64,000 bases of DNA from Paenibacillus harenae DSM 16969 (lineage in GTDB: Bacteria; Bacillota; Bacilli; Paenibacillales; Paenibacillaceae): positions 1,633,845 to 1,697,844 of the forward strand of contig NZ_KE383842.1 in assembly GCF_000422465.1 (NCBI RefSeq). The letters run 5' to 3'. The translations under genes were made by a program, and so were the position numbers. The notes under the pieces are model-generated. The model ran no database searches. It had not been told where the DNA came from and worked only from the letters and a program-made list of their open reading frames with translations. Shown one piece after another: positions 15,727 through 24,926 of this stretch; the stretch's first letter is position 1; each line of letters begins with the position of its first letter.

Positions 15727-15767
15727 CTGACCGGAGCCTTCCGCGTGCTATAATGAAAATCGTTTCA
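15727..15767 (+). promoter_or_regulatory. Promoter and palindromic operator of the sugar symporter gene
   Basis: CTGACC (15727-15732) and a perfect TATAAT (15749-15754) are spaced 16 bases apart. Starting at the last base of the -10 box is TGAAA-ATCG-TTTCA (15754-15767), a palindrome over the expected transcription start. It resembles a CcpA cre site, but its central CG is shifted by one base, so another regulator is equally likely. Confidence 0.45.
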
Positions 15768-15804
15768 AGGCAGAACGGGTATTTCAGAGAGGAGATGGGA
15801 AACA

Positions 15805-17250
15805 GTGGAAATGACTGTAAAACAAAAAAACGAGCAGGTGAGCATGAAGTTCGTCACGCTTGTTTCAATCGTATCCGCTTTAGGAGGCCTGCTGTTCGGC
15901 TTCGATACAGCCGTCGTGTCAGGCGCCGTCGGATTTATGGAGCAGCACTTTGATTTATCGAAAATACAGGTCGGCTGGGCGGTATCCAGCTTAATCATTG
16001 GTTGTATCGCCGGAGCCGCGATATCCGGCATATTAGGCGACAGATTCGGCCGCAAGCGGGTGCTCATAGCTGCCTCATTGCTGTTTATTATCAGCTCAAT
16101 CGGCACGGCGGTTCCGGAAACGTTCTCCGGATTTGTTATTGCCCGTATGATCGGAGGCATCGGCATCGGCATAACCTCCACCCTATGCCCTCTGTATAAT
16201 GCCGAAATTGCGCCGGCCAGGTATCGCGGCAGACTGGTCGCTTTGAACCAGTTGGCTATCGTATCGGGCATTTTCCTTACTTATTTCGTTAATCTGTGGA
16301 TTTCCGGCTTTGGGGACGAGGCTTGGGGAATAAGCAACTCATGGCGCTGGATGTTCGGAGTGGGCGCGGTTCCCGGCTTGCTTTTCCTGCTGCTGCTGTT
16401 CCTTGTTCCGGAAAGCCCAAGATGGCTGATCAAGCAAAATCGTCCCGCGGATGCGCTTCCGATTCTATTGCGAATTCACGGCGAGGAGCTGGCCAAGAAG
16501 GAAGTCATCGATATCAAACATTCCTTCGCTACGGAGAGCGGAACGATCCGTCAGCTGTTCAAACCCGGTCTTCGGATTGCCCTGGTCGTTGGTGTCGGTC
16601 TTGCCGTTCTTCAACAAATTACGGGTATTAATGCCGTTCTGTATTATGCCCCGGAAATTTTCAAAGCAGCGGGCGCAGGCACGAATGCATCGCTTGTGCA
16701 AACTATTCTGGTCGGACTGATTAACCTCCTGTTCACGTTGGTCGCTATGTGGTTAATCGACAAGGTCGGACGCAAAGCGCTGCTGCTGATCGGTTCGGCA
16801 TCCATGACCGTTTGCTTGCTGGTCATCGGCATCGCATTCCAGACCGGTCAAACCGCAGGACCATTGGTGCTTGTATTTATATTGCTCTACGTCGCTTCCT
16901 TCGCGATCTCGCTTGGACCGGTCGTCTGGGTCATGATGTCCGAGATTTTCCCGAACCGCATCCGCGGCAAAGCGATTGCGATCGCGTCAATGGCTTTGTG
17001 GGCGGCAGACTATGTCGTATCCCAGACCTTCCCGCCTCTGCTCGGTTCCGCCGGGCCGGCAGCTACCTTCTGGATTTACGGCAGCATGGCTTTGCTGGCC
17101 TTCTTCTTCACTTGGCGCGTCGTGCCCGAGACAAGAGGGAAATCGCTGGAGCAGATCGAAGCGTTATGGACACCGAAGACGCCTGCGGCAGTCAAAGGAA
17201 CTTCGGAGTCCGACGAGGCCAAAGCTGTCTCGCCAATTGAAGCTTTATAA
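15805..17250 (+). CDS. MFS sugar/proton symporter (XylE/AraE-like sugar porter)
   Basis: 481 residues with twelve expected membrane segments. Sugar-porter signatures are all present: GGLLFGFDTAVVSGA near the N-terminus, the loop motif GDRFGRKRVLIA, PESPRWLIK at the middle loop, QQITGINAVLYYAPEIF in the sugar-contacting helix 7 and VPETRGKSLEQIE at the C-terminus. It should import a pentose or hexose with H+. The GTG at 15805 is chosen because AGAGGAGATGGG ends 6-7 bases upstream; an ATG at 15811 is possible. Its position after the sensor operon suggests it is the main output of that system. Confidence 0.9.
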   Translation: MEMTVKQKNEQVSMKFVTLVSIVSALGGLLFGFDTAVVSGAVGFMEQHFDLSKIQVGWAVSSLIIGCIAGAAISGILGDRFGRKRVLIAASLLFIISSIGTAVPETFSGFVIARMIGGIGIGITSTLCPLYNAEIAPARYRGRLVALNQLAIVSGIFLTYFVNLWISGFGDEAWGISNSWRWMFGVGAVPGLLFLLLLFLVPESPRWLIKQNRPADALPILLRIHGEELAKKEVIDIKHSFATESGTIRQLFKPGLRIALVVGVGLAVLQQITGINAVLYYAPEIFKAAGAGTNASLVQTILVGLINLLFTLVAMWLIDKVGRKALLLIGSASMTVCLLVIGIAFQTGQTAGPLVLVFILLYVASFAISLGPVVWVMMSEIFPNRIRGKAIAIASMALWAADYVVSQTFPPLLGSAGPAATFWIYGSMALLAFFFTWRVVPETRGKSLEQIEALWTPKTPAAVKGTSESDEAKAVSPIEAL

Positions 17251-17311
17251 TCATTCCATCTCCCATGTATAATAGGGTTATCCCCATAACCTGACAGTAG
17301 GAGACGAAGAG

Positions 17312-17521
17312 ATGGATTTCCGTTTAGATTTAATCGAGACCAAGATCGAATTTTTTGAAGCTTATGATCTTACGGCGCTTGAACAAAAAATCGACCGGCA
17401 GATCGAAACGAATAAAGCGCTTCTGCTCGACGTTAGCAGCGTAAGTCACCAAGCCGTGTTCAATCCGAAAACAGAGAAAATGCATTACAGCGCGGTCGTT
17501 CATTTTAAAGCCAAAAGGTAG
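17312..17521 (+). CDS. DUF2536 family small protein (YrzA-like)
   Basis: 69 residues, acidic to neutral, beginning MDFRLDLIETKIEFFEAYDL and ending MHYSAVVHFKAKR. I recognise the pattern of DUF2536, a Bacillales family that includes B. subtilis YrzA; no function is established to my knowledge. AGGAGA precedes the ATG by 7 bases and a TATAAT box lies about 50 bases upstream. The gene is flanked by a terminator and appears monocistronic. Confidence 0.75.
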   Translation: MDFRLDLIETKIEFFEAYDLTALEQKIDRQIETNKALLLDVSSVSHQAVFNPKTEKMHYSAVVHFKAKR

Positions 17522-17555
17522 TTTACCGTCTTTCGCACCCGTCATCTCTGACATA

Positions 17556-17590
17556 AAACCGCTCACCGTTTATACGGTGGGCGTTTTACG
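17556..17590 (+). terminator. Terminator after the DUF2536 gene
   Basis: CGCTCACCGT-TTAT-ACGGTGGGCG is followed by TTTTA. One G-T pair is present in the stem. Confidence 0.75.
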
Positions 17591-17648
17591 TTTGTCCATT
17601 CCCATTCATAAGCGGTCAACCATTACCATCGGTAAATTGAGAAAGCTG

Positions 17649-17678
17649 GCATAACTTCCAATGATTTGGGTCATCTTA
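17649..17678 (+). promoter_or_regulatory. Predicted sigma-G (forespore) promoter of tlp
   Basis: GCATA (17649-17653) and CATCTTA (17672-17678) are spaced 18 bases apart, matching the sigma-G pattern GHATR / CATnHTA. The position is about 35 bases before the tlp start codon, as expected for a forespore gene. Confidence 0.5.
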
Positions 17679-17712
17679 TTGAGGTATTACCCATTTAAAA
17701 GGAGGAACTGAC

Positions 17713-17928
17713 ATGGCTAAACCGGATGACCGTTCGGATAATGTTGCTCGTTTACAGGAGAATATCGAAAATACGGAAGCCAATATGCAGGAAGCTAACG
17801 AGTATTTAAATGAATTTGCGGATGAAATTTCTGCAGAAGAGAAGCAGGCTATTAAAGCAAAAAATGAGCGCCGCGAGGAAAGCATCCAGGGATTCGCAGC
17901 TGAGAAGCAAGACGAAGCAGGCCAGTAA
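17713..17928 (+). CDS. tlp: Small acid-soluble spore protein Tlp
   Basis: 71 residues, very hydrophilic. The N-terminal KPDDRSDNVARLQENIENT matches the PDDRSDNV-LQ signature of Tlp from Bacillus, and the C-terminal half is a charged helix (KQAIKAKNERREESI). Tlp is a minor small acid-soluble protein of the spore core, made in the forespore under sigma-G. AAAGGAGG lies 7 bases before the ATG, and a sigma-G-like promoter precedes it. With the germination operon it is the best evidence that the organism sporulates. Confidence 0.9.
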   Translation: MAKPDDRSDNVARLQENIENTEANMQEANEYLNEFADEISAEEKQAIKAKNERREESIQGFAAEKQDEAGQ

Positions 17929-17977
17929 GGGCTGCGATTGTTTCGAATCCCGTTCATGGGCATCGTATAACGTAATC

Positions 17978-18015
17978 AAACAGCCGGACGACCTGATTAG
18001 TCCTCCGGCTGTTTA
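17978..18015. terminator. Bidirectional terminator between tlp and the GNAT gene
   Basis: AAACAGCCGGA and TCCGGCTGTTT form a stem with A/T runs on both sides, between convergent genes. Confidence 0.75.
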
Positions 18016-18027
18016 CCGTCTCTCCGT

Positions 18028-18501
18028 TTACTTGGTCAGAAGACCCTTATAGATGCCCGGAGTTGAATTTTCAATGATTTCGGCTCCGACCATTTTGGCG
18101 TAATATTCCTTAGGCCCCGCGCTGCCGATAACGGCGTAGCCATAGCCAAGTCCGCGCATAGCGTGGAGAGAAGCCAGGAGCAAGCCTTTTCCCGCTCCCG
18201 CCTTACGTTCGTTCTCCGAAATGCCGGTCGGACCAAAAAAGTTTTTGCAGGTCGCTTCATAACAGGCAAACCCAATCAATTCGCCATCTTTGACGGCAAG
18301 AAAACAGGAAACCGGCTGATTCGCAAAAGCAGCCTCGCATTCGCTTGCCCAGCCTTCGTTAAAATGGTTGCGCACCCATTCGATAACAATATGCTTCTCG
18401 GGCGCAATCGCCCGGCGGATGTCGATCCCTTTATCAGCCAGCGATTGGATATCCGGTTCAAGCTTTGGCAGCTCGTAAAGCTTAACAAGCATATCGGACA
18501 T
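18028..18501 (-). CDS. GNAT family N-acetyltransferase
   Basis: 157 residues from the ATG at 18501, which has GGGAGA 8 bases upstream (a longer frame starts at 18516). Motif A has a loop-like stretch ERKAGAGKGLLLASLHAM, preceded by the strand FLAVKDGELIGFACY and followed by YGYAVIGSAGPKEYYAKMVGA. The position and composition fit a GNAT acetyltransferase acting on an unknown small molecule in the cytoplasm. The motif-A glycine loop is intact, so an active enzyme is likely. No functional link with its convergent neighbours is evident. Confidence 0.8.
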   Translation of the reverse strand: MSDMLVKLYELPKLEPDIQSLADKGIDIRRAIAPEKHIVIEWVRNHFNEGWASECEAAFANQPVSCFLAVKDGELIGFACYEATCKNFFGPTGISENERKAGAGKGLLLASLHAMRGLGYGYAVIGSAGPKEYYAKMVGAEIIENSTPGIYKGLLTK

Positions 18502-18560
18502 AATAAAATCTCCCATTTCGTTTTTTCATTCATTATACATCAAAACGTCGTTTCACATAT

Positions 18561-18590
18561 AAAAAAAAACAGCAGCCAAAGGGCTGCTGC
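18561..18590 (-). terminator. Terminator of the SulP transporter gene
   Basis: Read on the minus strand, GCAGCAGCC and GGCTGCTG form a stem followed by nine T residues, just after the SulP stop codon. Confidence 0.85.
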
Positions 18591-18598
18591 ATGTTGCG

Positions 18599-20050
18599 TT
18601 AATGACCTGATGAAACGGCAAGTCCGATCCGGTCGATCATTTTCCGGCTTTCCTCATTCAAACCCGTTATCTCGACCTTTTTATCATTTTGCTCATACTT
18701 CAAGACGACCTTCGAGATCGCCGTTACGGCGGAATGATCCCAGACATGGGATGCGGAGAAATCAATTATGATTTTATCCGGATCCCGATTCACGTCGAAC
18801 AGCTCGCCAAAATGGCTCATCGTTCCAAAAAACATTTGCCCGCGAATAACGTAAAGCTTCGTTCCGTCCTTATTCATTTGGGACGATGCCTGGATTTTAG
18901 ACATTTTCCAACCGAAAATAATGGCGCTCAATACGACGCCTGCTAGAACGCCTCTTGCCAAATCATGCGTATATACGACGACTGCAACCGTGATCACCAT
19001 AACAATTGAATCGGCCGCGGGAATCCTTTTTAAGTTCGTCAGGGATTGCCAGTCGAATGTGCCGATGGATACCATGATCATGACGCCTACTAATGCAGCC
19101 ATTGGTATCTGAACGACCACTTTCCCCAGCACCATAATTAAAAATAAAAGAAACACGCCTGCAACCAAGGCGGATAACCTGCCTCGTCCGCCTGATTTTA
19201 CATTAATAACGGACTGTCCGATCATGGCGCAGCCAGCCATCCCGCCAAAAAAGCCGGTTACGAAATTGGCAATGCCTTGTCCACGAACTTCCCTATTTTT
19301 ATCGCTCTTTGTTTCCGTTGCTTCATCGACGATCGTTGCCGTCATCAGCGACTCGAGCAGGCCGACAATGGCCAACGTCAAGGAAGTGGGCAAAATGATC
19401 ATCAGCGTTTCCATCGTCCACTCGATTTGAGGAATATGGAACATCGGAAGCTGCTGCGTAATCTTCCCCATATCGCCTACCGTGCTCACATTCATGCCTG
19501 CCAGAACGGTAATCAGAGTCATAATAATGATGGCGACGAGCGCCGAAGGAACGGCTTTCGTAAATCTCGGAAGAATATAAATGATAGCTAACGTCGAAGC
19601 GACTAATACGTACATCAACCAGCCTTGACCTTTGAATTGAACCAATTGCGCCATAAAGATCAGAATAGCCAGCGCATTCACAAATCCGATAATGACGGGC
19701 TGCGGCACAAAGGTTATAAACCTGCCGAACTTGAACACGCCAAAAATAAATTGAATGATGCCGGTTAGAACGGTAGCGGCAAATAAATACTCCACGCCGT
19801 GGTCCGCTACGAGGGTCACCATAAGGAGCGCCATCGCGCCGGTTGCAGCCGAAATCATGCCGGGACGGCCTCCGAAGATCGAAATCAGGACGGCTATGCT
19901 GAAAGAAGCATACAAGCCTACCATAGGATCGACTCCTGCAATGATGGAGAACGCGATCGCCTCGGGAATAAGCGCAAGCGCTACGGTTAATCCGGCTAAA
20001 ATGTCCCCTCTGGCATTGAAGAACCATGTGCTTTTCAGTTGTGTAAGCAA
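18599..20050 (-). CDS. SulP family inorganic anion transporter with STAS domain
   Basis: 483 residues. The N-terminal transport domain (about 1-385) has many hydrophobic helices and the family segments [20 protein letters not shown] and [11 protein letters not shown]. The C-terminal STAS domain (about 395-480) includes [18 protein letters not shown]. SulP proteins move sulfate, bicarbonate or dicarboxylates across the cytoplasmic membrane; the Bacillus relatives of this length (YvdB/YbaR type) are not firmly assigned. The start is a TTG with AAGGAG about 10 bases upstream; no better ATG lies nearby. Monocistronic. Confidence 0.9.
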   Translation of the reverse strand: MLTQLKSTWFFNARGDILAGLTVALALIPEAIAFSIIAGVDPMVGLYASFSIAVLISIFGGRPGMISAATGAMALLMVTLVADHGVEYLFAATVLTGIIQFIFGVFKFGRFITFVPQPVIIGFVNALAILIFMAQLVQFKGQGWLMYVLVASTLAIIYILPRFTKAVPSALVAIIIMTLITVLAGMNVSTVGDMGKITQQLPMFHIPQIEWTMETLMIILPTSLTLAIVGLLESLMTATIVDEATETKSDKNREVRGQGIANFVTGFFGGMAGCAMIGQSVINVKSGGRGRLSALVAGVFLLFLIMVLGKVVVQIPMAALVGVMIMVSIGTFDWQSLTNLKRIPAADSIVMVITVAVVVYTHDLARGVLAGVVLSAIIFGWKMSKIQASSQMNKDGTKLYVIRGQMFFGTMSHFGELFDVNRDPDKIIIDFSASHVWDHSAVTAISKVVLKYEQNDKKVEITGLNEESRKMIDRIGLAVSSGH

Positions 20051-20275
20051 GTTAAATAATCTCCTTTGAATGTATGAATTTTTGACTTTCCACTCTCAGA
20101 AAAGTCGGGGCCGATGATCACTGAACATTAGTATACACAGATCGGTCACATATAACTACCGCATGATCAATCGAAGTAAGCGCTTAAACATGATGAATGC
20201 TGCTTAATTCTCTATTTTACTTAAAAATGCATCTGAATAAACCATCGGGAGCTATCCCACGAAAATCAAATCGCA

Positions 20276-20302
20276 GAAGAGGCGGCATTATGCCGCCTCT
20301 TC
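20276..20302. terminator. Strong hairpin downstream of the DUF1961 gene
   Basis: GAAGAGGCGGCA-TTA-TGCCGCCTCTTC is a perfect 12-base stem with a 3-base loop, 30 bases after the minus-strand DUF1961 stop codon. There is no clean T-run, so termination is likely but not certain. The rest of the gap 20051-20332 shows no gene. Confidence 0.55.
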
Positions 20303-20332
20303 CGCGATTCCTCACGTTATTCGGCTATATCG

Positions 20333-21007
20333 TCATTCCAGACGATATACCTTCAAATTCGCATATTCGGCGATTAACGGCGCCATTTGGCGAAACCCGA
20401 TTTTTCCGCTGCCGAGAACGGGACCGTACGCCTCCCCGTCATCCGCCCATTCCAACACGGGCAGATCATTGATGGATAGACGGAATTCCGCCCCCCGCTT
20501 ACTCAGCTTGAGATGATAAGGGGACAAGCAATCTTCCACGTTCGGAATCGGATCCGCGCCCTGCGCGACAAGATGGAAACCGTAGCTTTTACGCAGATTG
20601 CACGTATGAAAACCTCTCTCGTCCGGATACCTTCTACGGAAGTAAGAGATATGCAAGGCGCGGATGTCCCCGAACGTATAATGCTCATACTGCCCCGTCC
20701 TTGCCTGCAGCCCGGGATCGAACAAATCCTCTCCGTTCATTCCGGATGCGGCAAGAAACAGCATGCACAGCCCGGGCTCGCGGACCGGCCAGAAATCCCA
20801 TTCGACCTGAATGTCGCCCGGAAACTGTTCAGGGCACCAGAATACATAATTCGCCGCCTGCTCCTTTGAAGGATCGATCGCGTTCTCCATCCGCAGCCGT
20901 CCGTTCGGGAATGTGAGCTTTGCTTGGCCCTCCAGCCGGAAGCTCCGCACATCCTCCTCCGCAGCCAGCTTATTCTCATAAATCAGTGTAAGCCCCTCTT
21001 TGTCCAT
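20333..21007 (-). CDS. DUF1961 family protein (YesU-like)
   Basis: 224 residues without signal peptide. Segments such as NYVFWCPEQFPGDIQVEWDF, EHYTFGDIRALHISYFRR and CNLRKSYGFHLVAQGADPIP match the DUF1961/YesU family, whose members have a concanavalin-like jelly-roll fold and in B. subtilis lie in the rhamnogalacturonan operon. A role in intracellular sugar metabolism is therefore likely, but no reaction is known. AAAGGGG lies 10-11 bases before the ATG. It stands alone here, away from the carbohydrate island at 6700-17250, and is divergent from the germination operon. Confidence 0.8.
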   Translation of the reverse strand: MDKEGLTLIYENKLAAEEDVRSFRLEGQAKLTFPNGRLRMENAIDPSKEQAANYVFWCPEQFPGDIQVEWDFWPVREPGLCMLFLAASGMNGEDLFDPGLQARTGQYEHYTFGDIRALHISYFRRRYPDERGFHTCNLRKSYGFHLVAQGADPIPNVEDCLSPYHLKLSKRGAEFRLSINDLPVLEWADDGEAYGPVLGSGKIGFRQMAPLIAEYANLKVYRLE

Positions 21008-21159
21008 CGCCGAAGCGCCCCTTTCCTAAACAATTGCTTCCTTATTGTAAGATTATCGCACAAGGTAAACAATGATGCGATCTATCGATTTGCTTCGGAA
21101 TAGAACGATTCTAAACTTTAAATGGTTCTATTGATCCATTGGGATTTAAATGAAAATCA

Positions 21160-21189
21160 TGAATAAATTATCACTTCGATGACACCCTA
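21160..21189 (+). promoter_or_regulatory. Predicted sigma-G promoter of the germination operon
   Basis: GAATA (21161-21165) and CACCCTA (21183-21189) are spaced 17 bases apart, 30 bases before the ATG. The -35 fits GHATR and the -10 differs at one key position from CATnHTA. Forespore expression is the rule for ger operons. Confidence 0.45.
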
Positions 21190-21218
21190 ATAAGAAATGG
21201 TTCAAGGGAGGTTTTTCC

Positions 21219-22670
21219 ATGAGCGGATTTGATCCTGTGGAACCTATCGTATCAGAAATCAAAGCTGTTTTGGGTCACTCCCCCGATTTTATTTGCCGGA
21301 AAGTCGTCATCCAAGGATTATCCCATGTTTACTGCATGTATTTGACAACGATTACGGATTCGAGCGTTATTGACGAGTTGATCGTGAAGCCGATAAAAGA
21401 AACGAGTCTTCAAGATAACCAGTCTTTTAAAGATTCCGTTAGCCTGCTCAGGGCCTCGATCCCCGTTCCTGAAAAGAAGCAAATCGCATCCAAAGACGAT
21501 CCCGTAAAAAATATATTGGAAGGAAATTGTGTAATCTGGGATCCTTCAAGCCAAACCTTACTGGTTTATTGTACGGCTAAAAACGATTATCGGAGCATTA
21601 CCGAGCCAAGTTCAGAAGCTGTCATCCGCGGGCCGAGGGAAGGCTTCCTCGAAGATATTGAAAGCAATGTCGGTCTGATCAGGAAACGGCTAAAAAGTTC
21701 TAATCTCATCTTTGAAGAATTCTCGATCGGAAGCGCGACAAAAACCACCATTTATATGACGTATCTTGCCAACGTTGCGGATGACGCAATCGTAAAGGAG
21801 TTTCGATCCCGTATATCCGCGGTCCAAACGGACAGTATTTTGGAGAGCGCGTATATGGAGGAATGGATTCAAGACAAGACCTTCTCTCCTTTCCCCCAGG
21901 TGCTTAGCACGGAACGTCCGGATGCTGTAGCCGCCAAGCTAATTGAAGGCCAAGTAGCCGTCTTGACCCAAGGCACGCCGATGGTTCTTGTTGGACCGCT
22001 TACTTTTTTTCAGATGTTTTCTTCGCCTGAAGATTATTACCAACGCGCCGACATCGCCACGCTGCTTCGCTGGCTGCGAATGTTCTCGTTTCTGTTAGCC
22101 ATATTTACTCCTGCTCTTTATGTCGCCATTGTCAGCTTCCATCAAGAATTGCTGCCGACGCCGCTTCTAATCAACCTGGCGGCCCAACGAGAGGAAGTGC
22201 CCTTTCCCGCTATAGTCGAAGCACTGATTATGATCATTACGTTCGAAATTTTGCGCGAAGCGGGACTTCGCATGCCGCGTATCGCAGGTCAAGCAATCTC
22301 GATCGTAGGCGCCCTCGTGATCGGACAAGCAGCTGTGGAAGCCGGGCTCGTCTCCGCGGCAATGGTTATCGTCGTATCCTTGACCGCGATTTCCAACTTC
22401 ATCTCGCCGTTGTACAGCTTTGGTATCGCGCAGCGAATTATTCAATTCGCGTTTATGCTTTTGTCGGGCGTCATGGGTTTATTCGGTCTGATGTGCGGCG
22501 TGTTTTTCTTGCTCGTTCACTTGGTTTCCATACGTTCTTTCGGCGTCAAGTACATGACGCCGCTCGCTCCGGTTATCGTATCCGATTGGAAGGACACGCT
22601 CGTCCGAATACCGCACAATTGGATGAAACGGCCGACTGGCTCCTTAAGAACGAAGAAGGGAAGAAGGTAA
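21219..22670 (+). CDS. Spore germination protein, GerAA/GerKA family
   Basis: 483 residues. A soluble N-terminal domain (about 1-270, containing GNCVIWDPSSQTLLVYCTA and FEEFSIGSATKTTIYMTY) is followed by about five membrane segments (about 285-435, e.g. MFSFLLAIFTPALYVAIVSF) with the typical PTPLLINLAAQREEVPFPA loop. It is the A subunit of a nutrient germinant receptor in the spore inner membrane. GGGAGG precedes the ATG. The three receptor genes are in the order A-C-B and are almost contiguous, so one operon. The germinant cannot be predicted. Confidence 0.93.
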   Translation: MSGFDPVEPIVSEIKAVLGHSPDFICRKVVIQGLSHVYCMYLTTITDSSVIDELIVKPIKETSLQDNQSFKDSVSLLRASIPVPEKKQIASKDDPVKNILEGNCVIWDPSSQTLLVYCTAKNDYRSITEPSSEAVIRGPREGFLEDIESNVGLIRKRLKSSNLIFEEFSIGSATKTTIYMTYLANVADDAIVKEFRSRISAVQTDSILESAYMEEWIQDKTFSPFPQVLSTERPDAVAAKLIEGQVAVLTQGTPMVLVGPLTFFQMFSSPEDYYQRADIATLLRWLRMFSFLLAIFTPALYVAIVSFHQELLPTPLLINLAAQREEVPFPAIVEALIMIITFEILREAGLRMPRIAGQAISIVGALVIGQAAVEAGLVSAAMVIVVSLTAISNFISPLYSFGIAQRIIQFAFMLLSGVMGLFGLMCGVFFLLVHLVSIRSFGVKYMTPLAPVIVSDWKDTLVRIPHNWMKRPTGSLRTKKGRR

Positions 22671-22674
22671 TGGC

Positions 22675-23808
22675 GTGTTGAAACCGATATGCCTTTGGGC
22701 GTGTATCATCCTTTTGTGTACGGGATGTTGGGACACGAAAGAGATAAATCAATTAGCCATCGTCAATTTAGGTGGGGTGGATAAAAATCCGGAGACGGGC
22801 ACTATAACCGCCTATTATCAAGTTATTAATCCGAGCGGCCTCTCCGCCAGGCTAAGCGGCGGACAGAACGCAGCCGTCTATACCTTTCATTTCAAAGAAT
22901 ACAGCTTGGGCAAATTTACTGTCAAAACCAATACGCTAATGCCGCGGCAACTGTTTATGCCGCATATGCAAGCCATAATCGTGACGGAGAGGTATGCCAA
23001 GCAAGGGGTGCTCGATTTGCTGAATTACTATGAGCTCAGTCCCGAACGCAGGAGCAATATCGTTTTTATCGTTACGGAATCTCCCCTATCGACGATCATG
23101 AACAGCTATACGCCATTGGACCGCATACCGGGGAGATACATCCGCTCTTTGACGAATCTAACGGGGCAGGGATATACATCCGGCTTCGAGCCGATTCGGA
23201 TGAGGGACATGATCAAGAGCATCTACCGCCGTAAGCCGACGGTCATGCCGACGATCAAATACACCTCAAACCGATCCGCCGATACGACGGAAAGACTTGA
23301 AGAAGCGGACGTGAACAAGCAGTCCATCGTGTTTACCGGCGGAGCCGTATTCATTCACGGACGTATGGTGGGCCGGTTCGATATCCCTACTAAACTAATA
23401 TTCTCTCTCCTGAATGGGGATTTAATTACTTATGTGGAAACCGTTTATCTGAACGGCAGCATGATCGATTTGGAAGCCCGGGATATTCAGGCCGAGCGGC
23501 ACTGGGAAAGCGGATCCGGACTTACGATGAAGGTGCATGCCAACCTGAGGGTTATTAATAACCAGCAGAACATCGTCATGTCGGAGCAAAATCTCCATGC
23601 CATTGAAGAAGCGTTTAATAAAAAGCTGGAGGAGAAGGCGCAATCCCTTCTTAAACTCGCGAGACAAAAAAACTGGGATTTGTTAGGCCTGCAAGACCAA
23701 GGCGTCGAGGAGCGGAAATGGCGCACTTTTCCCGTAAGCTTTGAGATTAGCTCCAGCGCGAGGATGATCGGCAACACGATCGGACCCTATTTTTTTGAGA
23801 AGGAGTGA
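22675..23808 (+). CDS. Ger(x)C family spore germination lipoprotein
   Basis: 377 residues. A lipoprotein signal ends at C18 (CIILLCTGC-WDTKEINQLA), and WDTKEI directly after the cysteine is typical of GerAC/GerBC proteins. The rest is the three-domain C-subunit body (YYQVINPSG, TPLDRIPGRYIRSL, FTGGAVFIHGRMVG). It is anchored on the outer face of the spore inner membrane and completes the receptor. The start is GTG at 22675 (or TTG at 22678) with GAAGAAGG 7-8 bases upstream, 4 bases after the A-subunit stop. Confidence 0.92.
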   Translation: MLKPICLWACIILLCTGCWDTKEINQLAIVNLGGVDKNPETGTITAYYQVINPSGLSARLSGGQNAAVYTFHFKEYSLGKFTVKTNTLMPRQLFMPHMQAIIVTERYAKQGVLDLLNYYELSPERRSNIVFIVTESPLSTIMNSYTPLDRIPGRYIRSLTNLTGQGYTSGFEPIRMRDMIKSIYRRKPTVMPTIKYTSNRSADTTERLEEADVNKQSIVFTGGAVFIHGRMVGRFDIPTKLIFSLLNGDLITYVETVYLNGSMIDLEARDIQAERHWESGSGLTMKVHANLRVINNQQNIVMSEQNLHAIEEAFNKKLEEKAQSLLKLARQKNWDLLGLQDQGVEERKWRTFPVSFEISSSARMIGNTIGPYFFEKE

Positions 23809-23813
23809 ACGGA

Positions 23814-24926
23814 TTGGAAAATGCGCGCATAAGCGGATGGCAAATGTTCGTTATTACGTTCTTTTTCACAGCGGGTACAACCTGGATCATCCTTCCGGGA
23901 AAATTAATCAGCGACGCCAAGCAATACAGTTGGCTCGTATGTCTGTGGGCCATGGTTTACGGACTTGCCATCGCTTTGCTGTGGCTTTTCTTGGCCAAAC
24001 GGTTCCCGGGCAAAAACCTGATTGAAATTGTGACCCTCGTATTAGGCCGGTGGGCCGGCGGCTTGGTGGCTTTGTTCTACATCCTCTACTTCACGCAAAT
24101 CGCATCATGGGTGACAAGAAATTTGAGCGATTTTATGAATATCAGCTTAATGCCGAGGACGCCTCAATCCGTTTTTCATGTCATGGTGTTAATCATTTGC
24201 GCGTATGCCGTCGTGAAAGGCATCGAATCGATCGCAATGGTCACGGAGCTGCTAACGCCGTACCTTCACTTTGTTTTCTGGATTCCCGTTACATGGGGCG
24301 TCGCACGAGAATGGGATTGGCAAAATTTCAATGTGCCGTTTGAGTTCCATTTCTTGAATACCTTCGATCAAACCAAGTATCTATTAGGCTTTCCGTTTAT
24401 GGAAACCGTCTCTTTGATGATGCTGTTCCCCTACGTGCATAACCGTTTAAAGACGTCATACTTATTAGGGGTTTTCGCGGCCGGGACCATCATGATACTC
24501 AGCGTGTTGATGCCGATCGGAAGTCTCGGGGTCGAGCGCAGCGCGCATCTCGTCTACCCGATTTTCGTGCTCTTCCGGGAAATGCAGTTCACGGGGTTTC
24601 TGGAGCATCTGGAAGCAATTCTGGCGATCAACATTCTTTTTGTCGTATGCCTTAAATTAAGCATCGTTTTTTATTGCGCCGTGCTTGCCATTTGCCAATT
24701 GTTCGGCGTGAAGAAGCGTTCCGCCGTGGCTTACCCCCTGATCTGGTTCCTATCCGCTTATTCGCTGTTGTTTGAAAATATCGTCATGAACGTCGAATGG
24801 GTGGACAACTATTTGTTTCATTATTACGCTTTGTATGGCATCGTCTTCCCTGTGCTCCTGCTGCTGGTTGCCTGGATGAGGCGGATGAACCATGCGCCGT
24901 TAAGCGGCGGGAATCGACCGGCATGA
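23814..24926 (+). CDS. GerAB/ArcD-like spore germination permease
   Basis: 370 residues with ten or so membrane segments, of the endospore germination permease (GerAB) branch of the amino acid permeases: ISGWQMFVITFFFTAGTTWI at the N-terminus, then KGIESIAMVTELLTPYLHF and FPFMETVSLMMLFPYV. It is the probable ligand-binding B subunit of the receptor. The TTG at 23814 is preferred because AGAAGGAG lies 8 bases upstream; the GTG at 23805 would fall inside that site. The stop overlaps the next start (ATGA). Confidence 0.9.
   Translation: MENARISGWQMFVITFFFTAGTTWIILPGKLISDAKQYSWLVCLWAMVYGLAIALLWLFLAKRFPGKNLIEIVTLVLGRWAGGLVALFYILYFTQIASWVTRNLSDFMNISLMPRTPQSVFHVMVLIICAYAVVKGIESIAMVTELLTPYLHFVFWIPVTWGVAREWDWQNFNVPFEFHFLNTFDQTKYLLGFPFMETVSLMMLFPYVHNRLKTSYLLGVFAAGTIMILSVLMPIGSLGVERSAHLVYPIFVLFREMQFTGFLEHLEAILAINILFVVCLKLSIVFYCAVLAICQLFGVKKRSAVAYPLIWFLSAYSLLFENIVMNVEWVDNYLFHYYALYGIVFPVLLLLVAWMRRMNHAPLSGGNRPA

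Noticed and set aside
15754..15767. Calling the symporter palindrome a CcpA cre site
   Set aside because: There are five bases between TG and CG instead of four, so the central part does not fit the cre consensus.
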